Part shown: piece after piece, positions 41,340-51,712 of the stretch
Layout of the letters: every line of letters starts with the position of its first letter
How positions within the stretch are numbered: the first letter of the stretch is position 1
Assembly (NCBI RefSeq): GCF_950295315.1
Contig: NW_026647284.1
Location: 1 to 64,000, forward strand
Reading direction: 5' to 3'
From: Erinaceus europaeus
Taxonomy: Eukaryota > Chordata > Mammalia > Eulipotyphla > Erinaceidae
DNA: 64,000 bases
Notes under the pieces: generated by a model
Database searches by the model: none
What the model was told of the DNA's origin: nothing
The model's input: only the letters and a program-made list of their open reading frames with translations
Position numbers and translations under genes: made by a program

Positions 41340-41925
41340 CCCATCCCCTTTTCTTGAACATGGTTAGATTGTGACCCAATTCTTTATCGCCAAAGGGGAA
41401 GAGGACAGGTTGATCCCATGTCCAGTAACATATATAAAATCTCTGAAGACTGTCTTTGTTTGATTGCTGGCTTATATGAATATATATATGTCAAACTTTT
41501 GATTTGCTAATGACTCTCCATGTATCAGCCCTTATTTTAAGGCATAGACAGAGTGTGTTTTGCACTGTTTCCCATACCCAACTACAAAAGACTTGATGAA
41601 GAAATTAGGGGACTCAAGGGAGAACTACCCTACATTTTGGAAAGGTGATACTGGGTCCTTTAGAACCAATGAAGCTGATGGTGATTGTGCTCAGTGAAGT
41701 GATTAAGAAGGTGATAGACTAATACTGGGTAGCTTCTCTCATGTAAACAATCGAGTATTGAAGAACACAGACTGCCCTAACACAAGTCATAGGGATTGAC
41801 CTAGTTTTGTAAGAATTATGACAGTTATTGCTAAGATTGGGGTCACAGAATTTTGACGGTGGAGGTATCATGGAATATGCCCCCAAAATATTATCTTTTT
41901 TTTTAAATTTATAAAAAAGGAAACA
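41340..41925 (+). mobile_element. Probable family X-related repeat
   Basis: The 3' end ('gattggggtcacagaatttt', 'gacggtggaggtatcatgga', then A/T-rich) has the layout of the family X terminus. The upstream half ('gcatagacagagtgtgtttt' and beyond) could not be aligned with the other copies by eye. Confidence 0.4.
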
Positions 41926-41935
41926 CTGACAATAG

Positions 41936-42005
41936 CCATAGGATAAGAGGGGCATGACTCCACCCAATCCCCGCCACCAGAAATCTGTATGCTATCCTGC
42001 CAGAA
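41936..42005 (-). mobile_element. Family X 3' tip, antisense
   Basis: The reverse complement gives 'tttctggtggcggggattgg' then 'atgcccctcttatcctatgg', the shared family X terminal motif. Confidence 0.6.
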
Positions 42006-42179
42006 GCCATTTCTCTGCTTGATAGAAGCTAAGCCTTGAAACAACAGAAGCCCTCGAGATAAGTTTCTAATTCCCGTAGGAAGGATGTTTGCCAGAAACT
42101 AAGTGACATACCATATAGTTATAGTGACATACCATATAGTTATAGTTTAACAGAAATAGTTACAAGGGACCCTCCACCG

Positions 42180-42285
42180 CGATCTCTGCCTCCCCCTTCC
42201 CCCTATGCACAGTGTGGAACTATAACCCTGCAGTCTTAGAATCTTGTAAGCCATGATGATTAAATCACCAATAAAAAATATAGCA
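42180..42285 (+). mobile_element. Family X 3' tip, diverged
   Basis: 'cacagtgtggaactataacc', 'cttagaatcttgtaagccat', 'taaatcaccaataaaaaata'. Confidence 0.5.
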
Positions 42286-42439
42286 TATCATATGAAACAT
42301 TCTACAAATTATTACGAGAAATCAATCCTACTTGGAGTTTTTCATGCTATAGTTTTCTAGAGAAACAAAATTGTTAAATGATCAGCAAACTGAGTTTTAA
42401 AATGCATGACTGGAACAGCTCAGAATGAACAGCAGCGAA

Positions 42440-42540
42440 AGTACTGAACTTGCATGGATGAGGCCCCGAGTCTAATGCCTAGTACGAAATGTGCCACAGT
42501 GACAGCTGGTCCTTTAGCTACCTCATAATAAAAAGTAAAA
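42440..42540 (+). mobile_element. Type 3-like SINE, diverged
   Basis: 'agtactgaacttgcatggat', 'ccgagtctaatgcctagtac', 'gccacagtgacagctggtcc', short A-rich tail. Confidence 0.5.
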
Positions 42541-42549
42541 AATAAAACT

Positions 42550-42678
42550 TGGGCAGGGGTAAATAGCATAATGGTTCTGCAAAGAGACTTTCATGCCTGA
42601 GATTCCAAAGTCCCAGGTTCAATCCCGTACACCACCATAAGCCAGAGCTGAGTAGTGCTCTGGTTTAAACAAAAAAAA
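42550..42678 (+). mobile_element. Type 4 SINE
   Basis: 'ggggtaaatagcataatggt', 'catgcctgagattccaaagt', B box 'ccaggttcaatcccgtacac', 'agccagagctgagtagtgct', A tail. Confidence 0.88.
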
Positions 42679-42679
42679 A

Positions 42680-42945
42680 GGGAGTCAGGCAGTAGCGCAG
42701 TGGGTTAAGCGCATGTGGCACAAAGCACAAGGACTGTCCCGGCTCCCCACCTACAGGGGAGTCACTTCACAGGCGGTGAAGCAAGTCTGCAGGTATCTAT
42801 CTTTCTCTCCACCTCTCTGTCTTCCCCTCCTCTCTCCATTTCTCTCTGTCCTATCCAGCAACAGCAATAATGACAACAACATTAAAACAACAAGGGCAAT
42901 GAGAGGGAATAAATATTTTTAAAAACTTTAAAAAATAAAAAATCA
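42680..42945 (+). mobile_element. Type 1 SINE lacking its B box
   Basis: gggagtcaggcagtagcgca head and 'aagcacaaggactg', then directly 'tcccggctccccacctacag': the 25 or so bases with the B box are deleted. CT-rich body, ACAGCAATAATGACAACAAC tail. Confidence 0.9.
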
Positions 42946-43142
42946 TAATTAAAGTTTTTATTAATGATTTAATAGTTGATTTACAAAATTATGAGATAAC
43001 AGGGGTATAATTCTACACTGTTCCCACCACCAGAGTTCTGTGTCCCCATTCCCTCCATTAGAAATTGCAGTAGTCACAGATAGGAGTTGACTATTATTTC
43101 TATAATTGTCTGTATTTTTATATATTTGCCTTTTTTTTTCTT

Positions 43143-43354
43143 TTTTTCTATTATCTTTATTTATTTATTAGATAGAGACAGTCAGAAATCGAGAGGAAAG
43201 GGAGGGATAGAGAGGTTGAGAGACAGAGAGACACCTGCAGCCCTGCTTCACCACTTGTGAAGCTTTCTCCCTGCAGGTGGGGACTGGGGGCTCAAACCTG
43301 GGTCCTTGCGCACTGTAACATATGCGCTCAACCAGGGGCACCACCACCCTGCCC
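43143..43354 (-). mobile_element. Type 2 SINE inside family X
   Basis: Minus strand: 'gggcagggtggtggtgcccc' head, B box 'ccaggtttgagcccccagtc', CT-rich body, 'gtctctatctaataaataaa' tail. Confidence 0.92.
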
Positions 43355-43985
43355 TTTTTTTTCTATGGTCCTCCTGCCTTCTCTTCCTTTCTAAGTCACA
43401 TCTACAGCTATTACTACTTGCAAATGTTCTTCCTTTTTACCTCCTCTCTCCAAGTCCCGATGGAGTTGGGGTTCAGAGCCCTCTGATCACTTTCTCCTGA
43501 CATTTCCCCCCCTCTGAAAGCACTGGCCAAAATTCTTTTCGGGGTGCAGAAGGTGGGAGCTATGGCTTCTGTAATTGCTTCTCTGCTGGACATAGGTGTT
43601 GGCAGGTCAATCCATACCCCCAGCCAGTTTCTCTTTCCCTTGGACTCTGGAGAGATGAGGCTCTGAGACACATTTGGTGAGGTTATCTATACAAGGAGAT
43701 TAGGATGGAATCATAGTATCATCAGCAACTTGGTGGATGAAAGGCAGAAAGATATAGAGCAAGACAAAATGTTTAATAAACAAAAATCAGAAAGTAGGAG
43801 CAGACCAGAGGAAATTAGGTCTATTAGTGTGGAAAGAAGCTAGGATGTCTATTTTAAGAATGCTCCAAGGGAAGCATGACTTTAGTAATTTTGGCCTGAG
43901 CTTGATAACTAACATGCAGGTGGACTAAAAATATTGTCTGGGGAGATGGTGTCAGTGTTGAAAATAGGGCTAGAAAGCTGGAATG

Positions 43986-44181
43986 GGGGAGCAGGTGGTG
44001 GCACACGTTACAGTGTACAAGGACCCAGGTTCAAGCCCCTGGTCCCCACCTCTGGGGGGAAAGCTTCACAGTCAGTGAAGCAGGTCTGCAGGTGTCTCTC
44101 TGTCTCTCTCCCTCTCTCCCTCCCCTTCCCCTTCCAATTTTCTCTGTCTCTGTCCAATAATAAATAAATTAATTTTAAAAA
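43986..44181 (+). mobile_element. Type 2 SINE inside family X
   Basis: 'gggggagcaggtggtggcac' head, B box 'ccaggttcaagcccctggtc', CT-rich body, 'gtctctgtccaataataaat'. 'agaaagctg' flanks both sides. Confidence 0.92.
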
Positions 44182-44767
44182 AGAAAGCTGAATTAGGGCA
44201 GAGAATATCTACAAAACTTGAAGAAAGTATATAAATACAATAAACTGTTTGCCCCATTGATCAGAACTGGGGCCTGTATCTATTTCTATTTAGCACAGGA
44301 GCCTGCGTGACCTCCTAGTCCCTGTCAGTCTGAGCTTGCAGTCCCTGGTCGCAACTGGGAACAGTCTAGGCTGCACTCATTTCAGGACCCGTCTTCCTCC
44401 GGTGGCAGGACAAAATAAACCACCCTCCATTGGGAAACTGGGACAGTCCCTACCATTGCTACGTTGTAGTGAGAACAAGGTCCTAGAGAGGCCCTCAAAA
44501 GGGCTTATGGTGATGTTCCTGATGGCAGTGACCAGTGATGGTGGAGAGAGGGGTCTATCAGAGGTCTAGACCCATATTGTTGATGTGGGAATCTAAGGAT
44601 TCCCTGACTAGGGCTCCAGATTTTGGAGTGTATTGGTGTTGACCAAAAAGGCCACTGTTAAATGAGCAGGTCTCTTGCTCTTATATGATTGAAGATTTTA
44701 TTACCTTGATATAACGTATGTCCTCCACAGTTCCTCTGGTACTAAAAGATTAAATAAACTATTTTTG

Positions 44768-44991
44768 AGAGCTTGTTTGGAGGTTCTAGCAGGGGAGCGC
44801 AGCTGTATACCCTCTACCGAAGACTGGTCCGTCTCTATTCAGGGAAGGCCGCCCTCTTTGACCCAGCGCACAGCTTTGGGAGAGACGCACCTGGAGCGGT
44901 GAGGGAGGAAGGGGACACCTGCCAGATGAGCCGAATCAACCCTGGCGATCAATGGGGTGACAGATGTCGCAGTCAGATCTCCCTCACATCC
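44768..44991 (+). mobile_element. Unclassified 224-bp GC-rich insertion between 16-bp direct repeats
   Basis: The exact 16-mer aaataaactatttttg occurs at 44752-44767 and 44992-45007. The DNA between is much more G+C- and CpG-rich than both flanks ('gggagagacgcacctggagc') and has no A tail. An open stretch of 74 codons crosses it (44773-44997), but I recognise no protein. The repeats look like a target-site duplication. A retrovirus-LTR-like segment around AATAAA or a retrocopied exon are alternatives. Confidence 0.55.
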
Positions 44992-45195
44992 AAATAAACT
45001 ATTTTTGTTGTTTGTCCCCCAAACATATTGAGAACACAGTAAAATTATTATAAACCTTCAAAGAAATGTAGAAAGTAGATGACAGATTCATAACTACAGT
45101 AGTCTTGGAAAAGTACAAGTAAAGTTAACTGGTATAAACCAGTATGCCAAAATATGTGTGGATTTTACTATATAAATTACAATTAAATAAATCTG

Positions 45196-45243
45196 ATATA
45201 TATGTATATATATATATATAGATATATATATACATATATATGT
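45196..45243 (+). repeat. (AT)n microsatellite
   Basis: tatata runs with G and C interruptions, at the A-tail end of the following antisense SINE. Confidence 0.9.
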
Positions 45244-45527
45244 ATTTGCCTCCAGAGTTATTGCTGGGGCTCAGTGCCTGCACTACAAATCCACTGCTCC
45301 TGGAGGCCATTTTTCCCATTTTATTGCATTTGTTGTTGTTATTGTTGTTGTTTGATAGAGAGAAATCGAGAGAAGAGGGGAAGACAGACAGAGGGAGAAA
45401 GATAGACACCTGAAGACCTGCTTCACCACTTGTGAAGTGAACTTGGGGGCTTGAACCAGGATCCTTAAGCCGGTCCTGGCGTTTCGTGCTAGGTGTGCTT
45501 AACCTGCTGCGCTACTGGCCGGCCTCC
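45244..45527 (-). mobile_element. Type 1 SINE with tail module
   Basis: Minus strand: 'ggaggccggccagtagcgca' head, B box 'cctggttcaagcccccaagt', a shortened middle, CT-rich body, AACAACAATAACAACAACAA tail, 60-nt module at 45248-45307. Confidence 0.93.
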
Positions 45528-45629
45528 ACATTTTTTTAAAAAAAACAAACAAGTGCTGTTTTGATATTTGAGGATAGTAAAGCTAATTTGAAATAGTTAC
45601 TGACTGCGATGGTTATTATTGCTCTTCAA

Positions 45630-45830
45630 TACCTGGTGTCTTTGTTTCTTTGTAAATAAAGACTACGTCTCCCAGCCTCCTTTGCTGCCTAGGCTAATAT
45701 TCTGGCCAATAGTATGTAGCCTTTCAAGAATCTGAAGAAACTGCTGCTACTTTCTCTGTGCCACTTCACAGCTAAGTACTTTCTCCACCTAAGCAAGGAT
45801 GTAATTTGTTCTCCTTCCTCTTACTCTTCC
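45630..45830. mobile_element. Possible ancient interspersed repeat
   Basis: 'actacgtctcccagcctcct' and 'ctaatattctggccaatagt' resemble a common old mammalian repeat with 'cccagcctcccttgcagcta' and 'ttctggccaatgggatgt'. I cannot name the family. Confidence 0.35.
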
Positions 45831-45929
45831 CTCTCATGTCAGGGAAACAGGGTATGAAACACTCCCTCGGGTGCTCTAGAAATTCTCTTCTCTCTCAGTC
45901 ATGGGCCAAACACAAATGTTCCTAGTCAC

Positions 45930-47350
45930 AGGTCCCAGTGAATCTGGGGTTCCGAGCCCATCTGGTCATCTTCCCCTAACATTTCCCCATCTGGGAATCT
46001 GGACCAAAGTTCTTCTCGGGGTGCAAAAGGAGGTCTGACTTCTGCAATCGCTTCTCCACTGGACATGGACATTGACCAGTCAATCCATACCTCCAGCCTG
46101 TTTCTGTCTTTCCCTAGGACAGTAAGGCTCTCTGGAGAGGTGAGGTTCAGGGACATGTTGGTGATGTCATCTGCCATGGGAGGTCAAGATGAGATTGCAG
46201 TAGCATCGGGAACTTGGTGTCTGAAAAGCAGTAAGACATAAAGCAGGACAAAATGGTTAATAAACAGGGATCAGAGTAGGATTAGAGCCGATGAAAATAA
46301 GGACCCTAGGCTGGGAAGACACTAGGATGCCTATTTGAGGTATATTCCTAGAAGCCCAGGACTTCAGTAATCTCGGCATGAGCTTAAGTGCTAAAATTAA
46401 AGTGGACAAGAAATACTGTCTGGGAGAATGGTGTTAGAGATGAGAGTGGAACTTGAGAGCTGGGCTGGGACAGAGAGTGGCTCCCAAACCTGAAATATAT
46501 ATATGTATACATTAACTGTACCACATCAATTTGACCTGGGACTCATGTATATTAATAATCAGCATTCAAGTCAGCATAAACTCTGAATCCTGTCAGTCTG
46601 AAGTCACAGTCCAAGGTCATAGCTGGGAACATTCTAGGCTGCACACATAGGATCAGTTCTTCTCAAGAGGCAGAGTAGATTGACCCAGCTTTCCTCTGGA
46701 GAGTAGGGCAGTCTTTACCATTGCTAATTTGTAGTGAGGGCAAGATCCTAGAGAAGCCCACAAAAGGGCTAATGAGAACAATCCCGATGGAAGTGACCAG
46801 TGATGGCAAAGATAGGGGTCCCTTAAGGGTCTAGGCCAGGGGCTGGGAAGTAGCACAGAGGGTTAAGTGCACATGGTACAAAGTGCAAGGACAAGTATAA
46901 CAATCCTGCTTCAAGCCCCTGGCTCCCCACCTGCAAGGGGGGAGGGGGCACAAGCAGATGAAGCAGATCTGCAGGTGTCTGTCTTTCTCTCCCTCTTTCT
47001 GTCTTCCTCTCCTCTCTCAATTTCTCTCTGTCCTATCCAACAGCAATAACAATAATAACAATAACAACAAGGACAACAAAAATGGGGAAAATGGCTTCCA
47101 GGAGCAGTGGATTCACAGTGTAGGCACTGAGCCCCAGCGATAACCCTGGAGGCAAAAAACAAAAATGTCTAGACCCACATTATCTATGGGGGAATTCAAG
47201 GATCCCCTGACTAGGACCCCAGGTGATGATGTGGCCTGGCATTGGCCAAATAGCCATCTTTAAGTGAATCAGTCTCTTGCCCCTTTCCAGTTTTTATACT
47301 CCCTTCTTTGTCTGATGAGCTTAAACTTTCTCCCAGTATGGAGTCCAGCC
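45930..47350 (-). mobile_element. Family X, second long antisense copy
   Basis: It aligns by eye along its whole length with 43445-44740 in the same orientation, including 'ggggtgcaaaaggaggtctg', 'gactaggaccccagg' and 'ttctaggctgcacacatagg'. The 3'-terminal 400 bp or so are missing. A Type 1 SINE splits it at 46842. The pair lies about 2.5 kb apart. Confidence 0.65.
46842..47160 (+). mobile_element. Type 1 SINE with tail module
   Basis: 'gggctgggaagtagcacaga' head, B-box-like 'ctgcttcaagcccctggctc', CT-rich body, CAATAACAATAATAACAATA tail, module at 47094-47153. It is inserted in family X at 'gggtctag'. Confidence 0.93.
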
Positions 47351-47371
47351 TTGAGTTAGAAAGAAAATAGA

Positions 47372-47612
47372 CATGGGTCAAGAGGTGGCGCACCCAGTTA
47401 AGTTCACCTATCACCACGCACTAGGACCCTGCTCAGTCCCGCCTCCACGGGGAACACTTGCAGTGAAGCAGGTCTGCAGGTGTCTCTCTTGCCCTCTATC
47501 TCCTCTCCCCTCTCAATTTCTCTCTGCCTGGCCAAATAAAATAGAAACAAACAAAAAGGCTGCTGGTAGTACTGGCTCTGAGCCCCAGGATAACCCAGAT
47601 ATGGCGATAAAA
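47372..47612 (+). mobile_element. Type 2-like SINE with degenerate tail module
   Basis: 'gggtcaagaggtggcgcacc' head, 'ctgctcagtcccgcctccac' in place of a good B box, 'agtgaagcaggtctgcaggt', CT-rich body, 'gccaaataaaatagaaacaa', then a degenerate module ending 'aggataacccagatatggc'. Confidence 0.8.
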
Positions 47613-47614
47613 AG

Positions 47615-47680
47615 AGTGAAAGAAAGAAAGAAAGAAAGAGAGCAAGGAAAGAAGGAAGGAAGGAAGAAAGGGAAGAAGGA
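47615..47680 (+). repeat. (GAAA)n/(GGAA)n microsatellite
   Basis: gaaagaaagaaagaaaga followed by aaggaaggaaggaa. Confidence 0.92.
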
Positions 47681-48021
47681 ACAAGGCCTAGGTTGTTAAT
47701 GGGTTCTAATTTATCCTCAAGTTTTTTGCATTTACTTTAACAGTTATAATAAAGGTCATCTTTGAGACAACAATGATCTTTTATTTGATAAATCCAGAAT
47801 ATCTCTTGGCCAATTGCATACAGTATTTCTTCCAAAAATTGGCAAGTGGTGACAATAATTTGATGTCCTATTAGGTGAGATCAAAAGATAGAAGAGTGAA
47901 CCTTATTTACAAGTTCTAGTAAATTTTGTTTCTCTTCCACCACCACCAAACCTTTTTTTTTTTTTTTTTTAAATAAACTGCCACATTGTGACAAAACTGA
48001 GTGTAAGAAAAAAAAAAAAAA

Positions 48022-48160
48022 GGGAGGCAGGGGTAGACAGCATAGTGGTTATGCAAAGAGACTTTCATGCCTGAGGCTGGCTTCAAAGTCTCAGGTTCAA
48101 TGCCCTGCACCACCATAAGCCAGAGCTGAACAGTACTCTGGTTAAAGAAAAAAAAAGTGA
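48022..48160 (+). mobile_element. Type 4 SINE
   Basis: 'gcaggggtagacagcatagt', 'ttatgcaaagagactttcat', 'gcctgaggctggcttcaaag', B box 'tcaggttcaatgccctgcac', 'agccagagctgaacagtact', A tail. Confidence 0.9.
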
Positions 48161-48364
48161 GTTTTATTATGGGAAAGACAAGGCATACGTGAATAAGAAG
48201 ACGCACCAAGTAGTTCATCCAGCATCGTGAGAGTGCCACACCATAAATAAAGCCTCAGAGGTCCGGCCTCACACAGTGTGCAGTGGGCAACCAGGGGGCT
48301 TCTGTGGGTGTTGGAACAGTACCACATTATCTGTCTGCTCTGTTGCTCTCTCTTACCTCTTTCT

Positions 48365-48631
48365 TTTTTTATATAAATATTTATTTATTTTCCCTTTTGT
48401 TGCCCTTGTTGTTTTTTATTGTTGTTGTAGTTATTATTGTTGTTATTGATGCTATCGTTGTTAGGTAAGACAGAGAGAAATGGAGAGAGGGGAAGACAGA
48501 GAGGGGGAGAGAAAGACTTCTGCAGACCTGCTTCAGCGCCTGTGAAGTGACCTGCAGGTGGGGAGCCCTTAACAACTGTTGAGTTTCGCGCCACGTGTGC
48601 TTAAACCTGCTGTGCTACCGCCAGACTCCCG
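48365..48631 (-). mobile_element. Type 1 SINE without tail module, bounded by TSD
   Basis: Minus strand: gggagtctggcggtagcaca head, a deleted B-box region, 'gcaggtctgcagaagtcttt', CT-rich body, ACAACAATAATAACTACAAC tail. The 14-mer tcttacctctttct is duplicated at 48351-48364 and 48632-48645. Confidence 0.93.
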
Positions 48632-48764
48632 TCTTACCTCTTTCTAACTCCCTTCAGATGGGTAGAGAATGAAAAACTTGAGCCCAGAAGACACTCAACA
48701 CTCACTCACCCATGCACAGTAAATCCATTCCTCAGCTTTACACAGAAAAAAAATTTAAGACTAC

Positions 48765-48920
48765 ACAGAGCCCACAGTTCAAGCCCCCAGTTCTCCCCCG
48801 GTGGGGTATTTTTGAGTGGGAAAGTAACGCCACACGCGTCTCTTAGTCTTCCTCTATATCTTCCCCTTCCCTTCCAATTTCTGACTATCTCTAGCCAATA
48901 AATAAAGATAATCTAATTTT
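48765..48920 (+). mobile_element. Type 2 SINE, 5'-truncated
   Basis: B box 'cacagttcaagcccccagtt', 'ctcccccggtggggtatttt', 'ccaatttctgactatctcta', 'gccaataaataaagataat'. Confidence 0.8.
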
Positions 48921-48924
48921 TGAA

Positions 48925-49190
48925 AAATATTTATATTCCCTTTTGTTGCCCTTGTTGTTTTATTGTTGTAGCTATCATTGATGTCTTTGTTGTTGGATAG
49001 GACAGAGAGAAATGGAGAGAGGAGGGCAAGACAGAGAGGGGGAGAGAAAGACACCTACAGACCTGCTTCACCGCCTGTGAAGCGACTCCCAGGCAGGTGG
49101 GGAGCTGGGGCTGGAACCGGGATCCTTCAGCTGGTCCTTGTGCTTTGCACCATGTGCACTTAACCCGCTGTGCTACCGCCCAACTCCCCA
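48925..49190 (-). mobile_element. Type 1 SINE without tail module
   Basis: Minus strand: gggagttgggcggtagcaca head, B box 'cccggttccagccccagctc', CT-rich body, ACAACAAAGACATCAATGAT tail. Confidence 0.93.
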
Positions 49191-49204
49191 TAATAATTTT
49201 TTTT

Positions 49205-49473
49205 AACTTAATTTATTTATTTCCCTTTTGTTGCCCTTGTCTTTTTATTGTTGTTGTAGTCATTATTGTTGTTGTTATTGACGCCGTCGTTGTTAGATAG
49301 GACAGAGAGAAATGGAGAGAAGAGGGGAAGACAGAGATGGGGAGAGAAAGACAGACACCTGCAGACCTGCTTCATCACTTGTGAAGGGATGCCCCTGCAG
49401 GTGGGGATCCTCACGCCGGTCCTTGTGCTTTGCGCCACGTGGGCTTAACCCGCTGCTCTACCGCCCGACTCCC
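49205..49473 (-). mobile_element. Type 1 SINE without tail module, B-box region partly deleted
   Basis: Minus strand: gggagtcgggcggtagagca head, 'acaaggaccggcgtgaggat' running straight into 'ccccacctgcaggggcatcc', CT-rich body, an ACAACGACGGCGTCAATAAC tail. It is directly adjacent to the previous copy in the same orientation. Confidence 0.93.
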
Positions 49474-49494
49474 GATAATTTTTTTTAACAAGAA

Positions 49495-49625
49495 AGAGAC
49501 TAAGGAAGCAGAGAGACAGCCCACTGGTTAGAGCCTATGCCTTGCTATGCATATGGCCCAGATTTAAACCCCAAGACCACATGGAAGGTGCTATGGCACC
49601 AGAAGAAACTTATTTTATTTATTTA
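49495..49625 (+). mobile_element. Diverged tRNA-like SINE
   Basis: 'gcagagagacagcccactgg', B-box-like 'ccagatttaaaccccaagac', 'gaaggtgctatggcaccaga'. Confidence 0.55.
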
Positions 49626-49689
49626 TTTTTTTACTGCTGTATCCATCCCTCTCTCTACAATTCTAAGTGAAAAAAAATTGTAATTAGGA

Positions 49690-50470
49690 AATAATAAATT
49701 CAGACTTAGTCGTCAATTGTAAATTATTACTGCAAAGGAGAAGCCAAGCCAGACTTAAGTGAATCATAAGATGTTTCTATTAGTCATCAGAAGGCAGTCC
49801 AGAAATAGAACTGATGTAATGACTTCAAAAATAAATCAATGACAAAATAATTATACATCGATCTTGACCATTCACATCCAATTGGATTGCCAGACCTTTG
49901 ATAATGAACTTCACAAGTTTATTTGTTTCTGCTGTGCAAATTGAAAATCAGCTTTTCTTTTAAAGTCACTCAGAGAGGTGGCTGGGGAGTTGCCTCTGGA
50001 GGTAGAATTCTGATTTTACGTGCATGACTTACTAGGTCTAATGCCCAGCACCACATAGACCAGAACAGGTTTTTGCTGCCTTTCTGTCTCTCTCATGAAC
50101 GTTCATAGAAGGCCACTGAGTTAACTCATCTGGGAAGGCATCTGCTGTGTCATTCTCTATGACCCAAATTTAAATCCAAGCACACCAAAAGGGTGTGTGC
50201 CTCTGCATGAGGTAAGCGTCAGTGTTATAATCTCTCTCTCTCTCTTTGCATGGGTGTGTCTCTTTGACTCTCCCTCCCTCCCCACTCCCTTCATATATAT
50301 GAAAATGTTGTCTCAGAGTAGTGAAATCCCAGTGGTGGCAACACAAATTAACAAATGAATCTTTCAAAAGCTAAATCCCATATATTTCTGGCAGGGGAGA
50401 GTCCATGATCACCAAGGCCGTTTTCCCAGGTCAAGGTTTATCCATTGCACTGCAGATGACCCCCGCAATT
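49690..50470. other. Intergenic stretch with two faint tRNA-like remnants
   Basis: 49975-50100 ('gaggtggctggggagttgcc', 'ctaggtctaatgcccagcac') and 50105-50290 ('cccaaatttaaatccaagca', CT run) look like very diverged SINEs. The rest is unremarkable. Confidence 0.4.
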
Positions 50471-50474
50471 CCCT

Positions 50475-50491
50475 CAAAAGTGGGCAACTCA
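50475..50491 (+). repeat. 17-bp exact TSD, left copy
   Basis: caaaagtgggcaactca occurs here and at 50872-50888, around the SINE at 50492. Confidence 0.96.
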
Positions 50492-50871
50492 GGGGTCGGG
50501 CGGTGGCGCTGTGGGTTAAGCGCATTTGGCGCAAAGCGCAGGGACCGGCATAAGGATCCCGATTCGAGTCCCTGGCTCCCCACCTTCAGGAGAGTCACTT
50601 CACAGGCGGTGAAGCAGGTCTGCAGGTGTCTATCTTTCTCTCCCCTTCTCTGTCTTCCCCTCCTCTCTCCATTTCTCTCTGTCCTATCTAACAACGAATT
50701 GTGTCAACAAGGGCAATAATAATAACCACAACGAAGCTACAACAAGGGCAACAAAAGGGGGAAAAAATGGCCTCCAGGAGCGGTGGATTCATGGTGCAGG
50801 CACCGAGCCCAGCAATAACCCTGGAGGAGGAAAAAATTTAAAAATTTAAAAAATAACAATAATAATAATAA
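50492..50871 (+). mobile_element. Type 1 SINE with tail module, bounded by an exact TSD
   Basis: ggggtcgggcggtggcgctg head, B box 'cccgattcgagtccctggct', CT-rich body, an enlarged tail in which 'caacaagggcaa' occurs twice, module at 50770-50828, (AAT)n end. Confidence 0.97.
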
Positions 50872-51302
50872 CAAAAGTGGGCAACTCAACCGCATAACTT
50901 GTGGTAATGGAGGCTGAGTTCACACTCTCCCTGGTTAAAAATAAAAGTAAGTGACTCAATTTTACTTTTCTCTGTGGAAAAACTTTAATGTGCTTCTATA
51001 ATGATGAACTTTCTTTTTGGGAGAGCAGTTCTTTTCACAGTACAAAGAACTTGCTGTTGTTGTTGCTGTAAAAACATGTGTATGAAGCAAATGTGATAAG
51101 CACTACACTACTGAAACCTCAACACACACTGTGGTGGTTTGTGCAGAACAAGTGCACCGCGCAGATGAGCCACCTTGCCAGCCTGTGTTTTGACTGTTAC
51201 TTACATAGTCGATGATGAAATACATACAGATCAATTTTTATGGGTGTTGGTCGACCCTTTAGATTAATTTTAAATCTTTCTTTTCTTTTTTTTTTTTCTT
51301 TC

Positions 51303-51577
51303 CTTTTTTACCTCCAGTCACTGGGGCTCAGTGTTCCACTGCTTCTGGTGGCCTTTTTCCTTTTTTTTTTTCCACTTGAAAGGGCAGAGAGAAATTAATT
51401 GAGAGGGAGTGGGGGAGATAGAGAGGGAGAGAGAGACACCTGCAGAGCTGCTTCACAGCTCATGAAGTGTCCCCACTTCAGGTGGGGAGCAGGGGCTCAA
51501 ATCCTGGTCCTTGCACACATATCCTTGTGCATAGTACCATGTGTGCTTAACAGGGTGTGTCACCAACTGTCCCCAAT
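51303..51577 (-). mobile_element. Type 1-like SINE with shortened module
   Basis: Minus strand: 'ggggacagttggtgacacac' head, B-box-like 'ccaggatttgagcccctgct', 'gcagctctgcaggtgtctct', CT-rich body, A run, then a partial module. Confidence 0.85.
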
Positions 51578-51585
51578 CTTAAGTC

Positions 51586-51660
51586 TTTTTTTTCCCCCTC
51601 AAAGTTGGAGTTGAAGCTCAGTGCTTGCATGATAACTACCATTCCTGATAACCTTTTCCC
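51586..51660 (-). mobile_element. Degenerate copy of the 60-nt module
   Basis: 'caaagttggagttgaagctcagtg'-like order (seen as 'agttgaagctcagtgcttgc') keeps the module's middle but lacks the terminal inverted repeat. Confidence 0.45.
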
Positions 51661-51712
51661 CTCTTCCTTCCTTCCTTTCTTCCATTGTTTCTTTTTTCTT
51701 TTTCTTTTTTTT

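Larger units (their letters stand above)
42955..44752 (-). mobile_element. Family X, long antisense copy (about 1.4 kb without inserted SINEs)
   Basis: The 3' terminus is at the left ('cactgttcccaccaccagag' and 'aaaattatgagataacaggg', read antisense). It is co-linear with 45930-47350: 'attcttttcggggtgcagaa', 'ctctggagagatgaggctct', 'gggaacagtctaggctgcac', 'agtgaccagtgatggtggag' and 'ggattccctgactagggctc'. SINEs at 43143 and 43986 interrupt it. No coding potential. Confidence 0.65.

Noticed and set aside
50492..50600. tRNA gene candidates at SINE heads (A and B box present)
   Set aside because: The heads do not fold into a complete tRNA with acceptor stem and are continuous with a SINE body; they are tRNA-derived, not tRNA genes.
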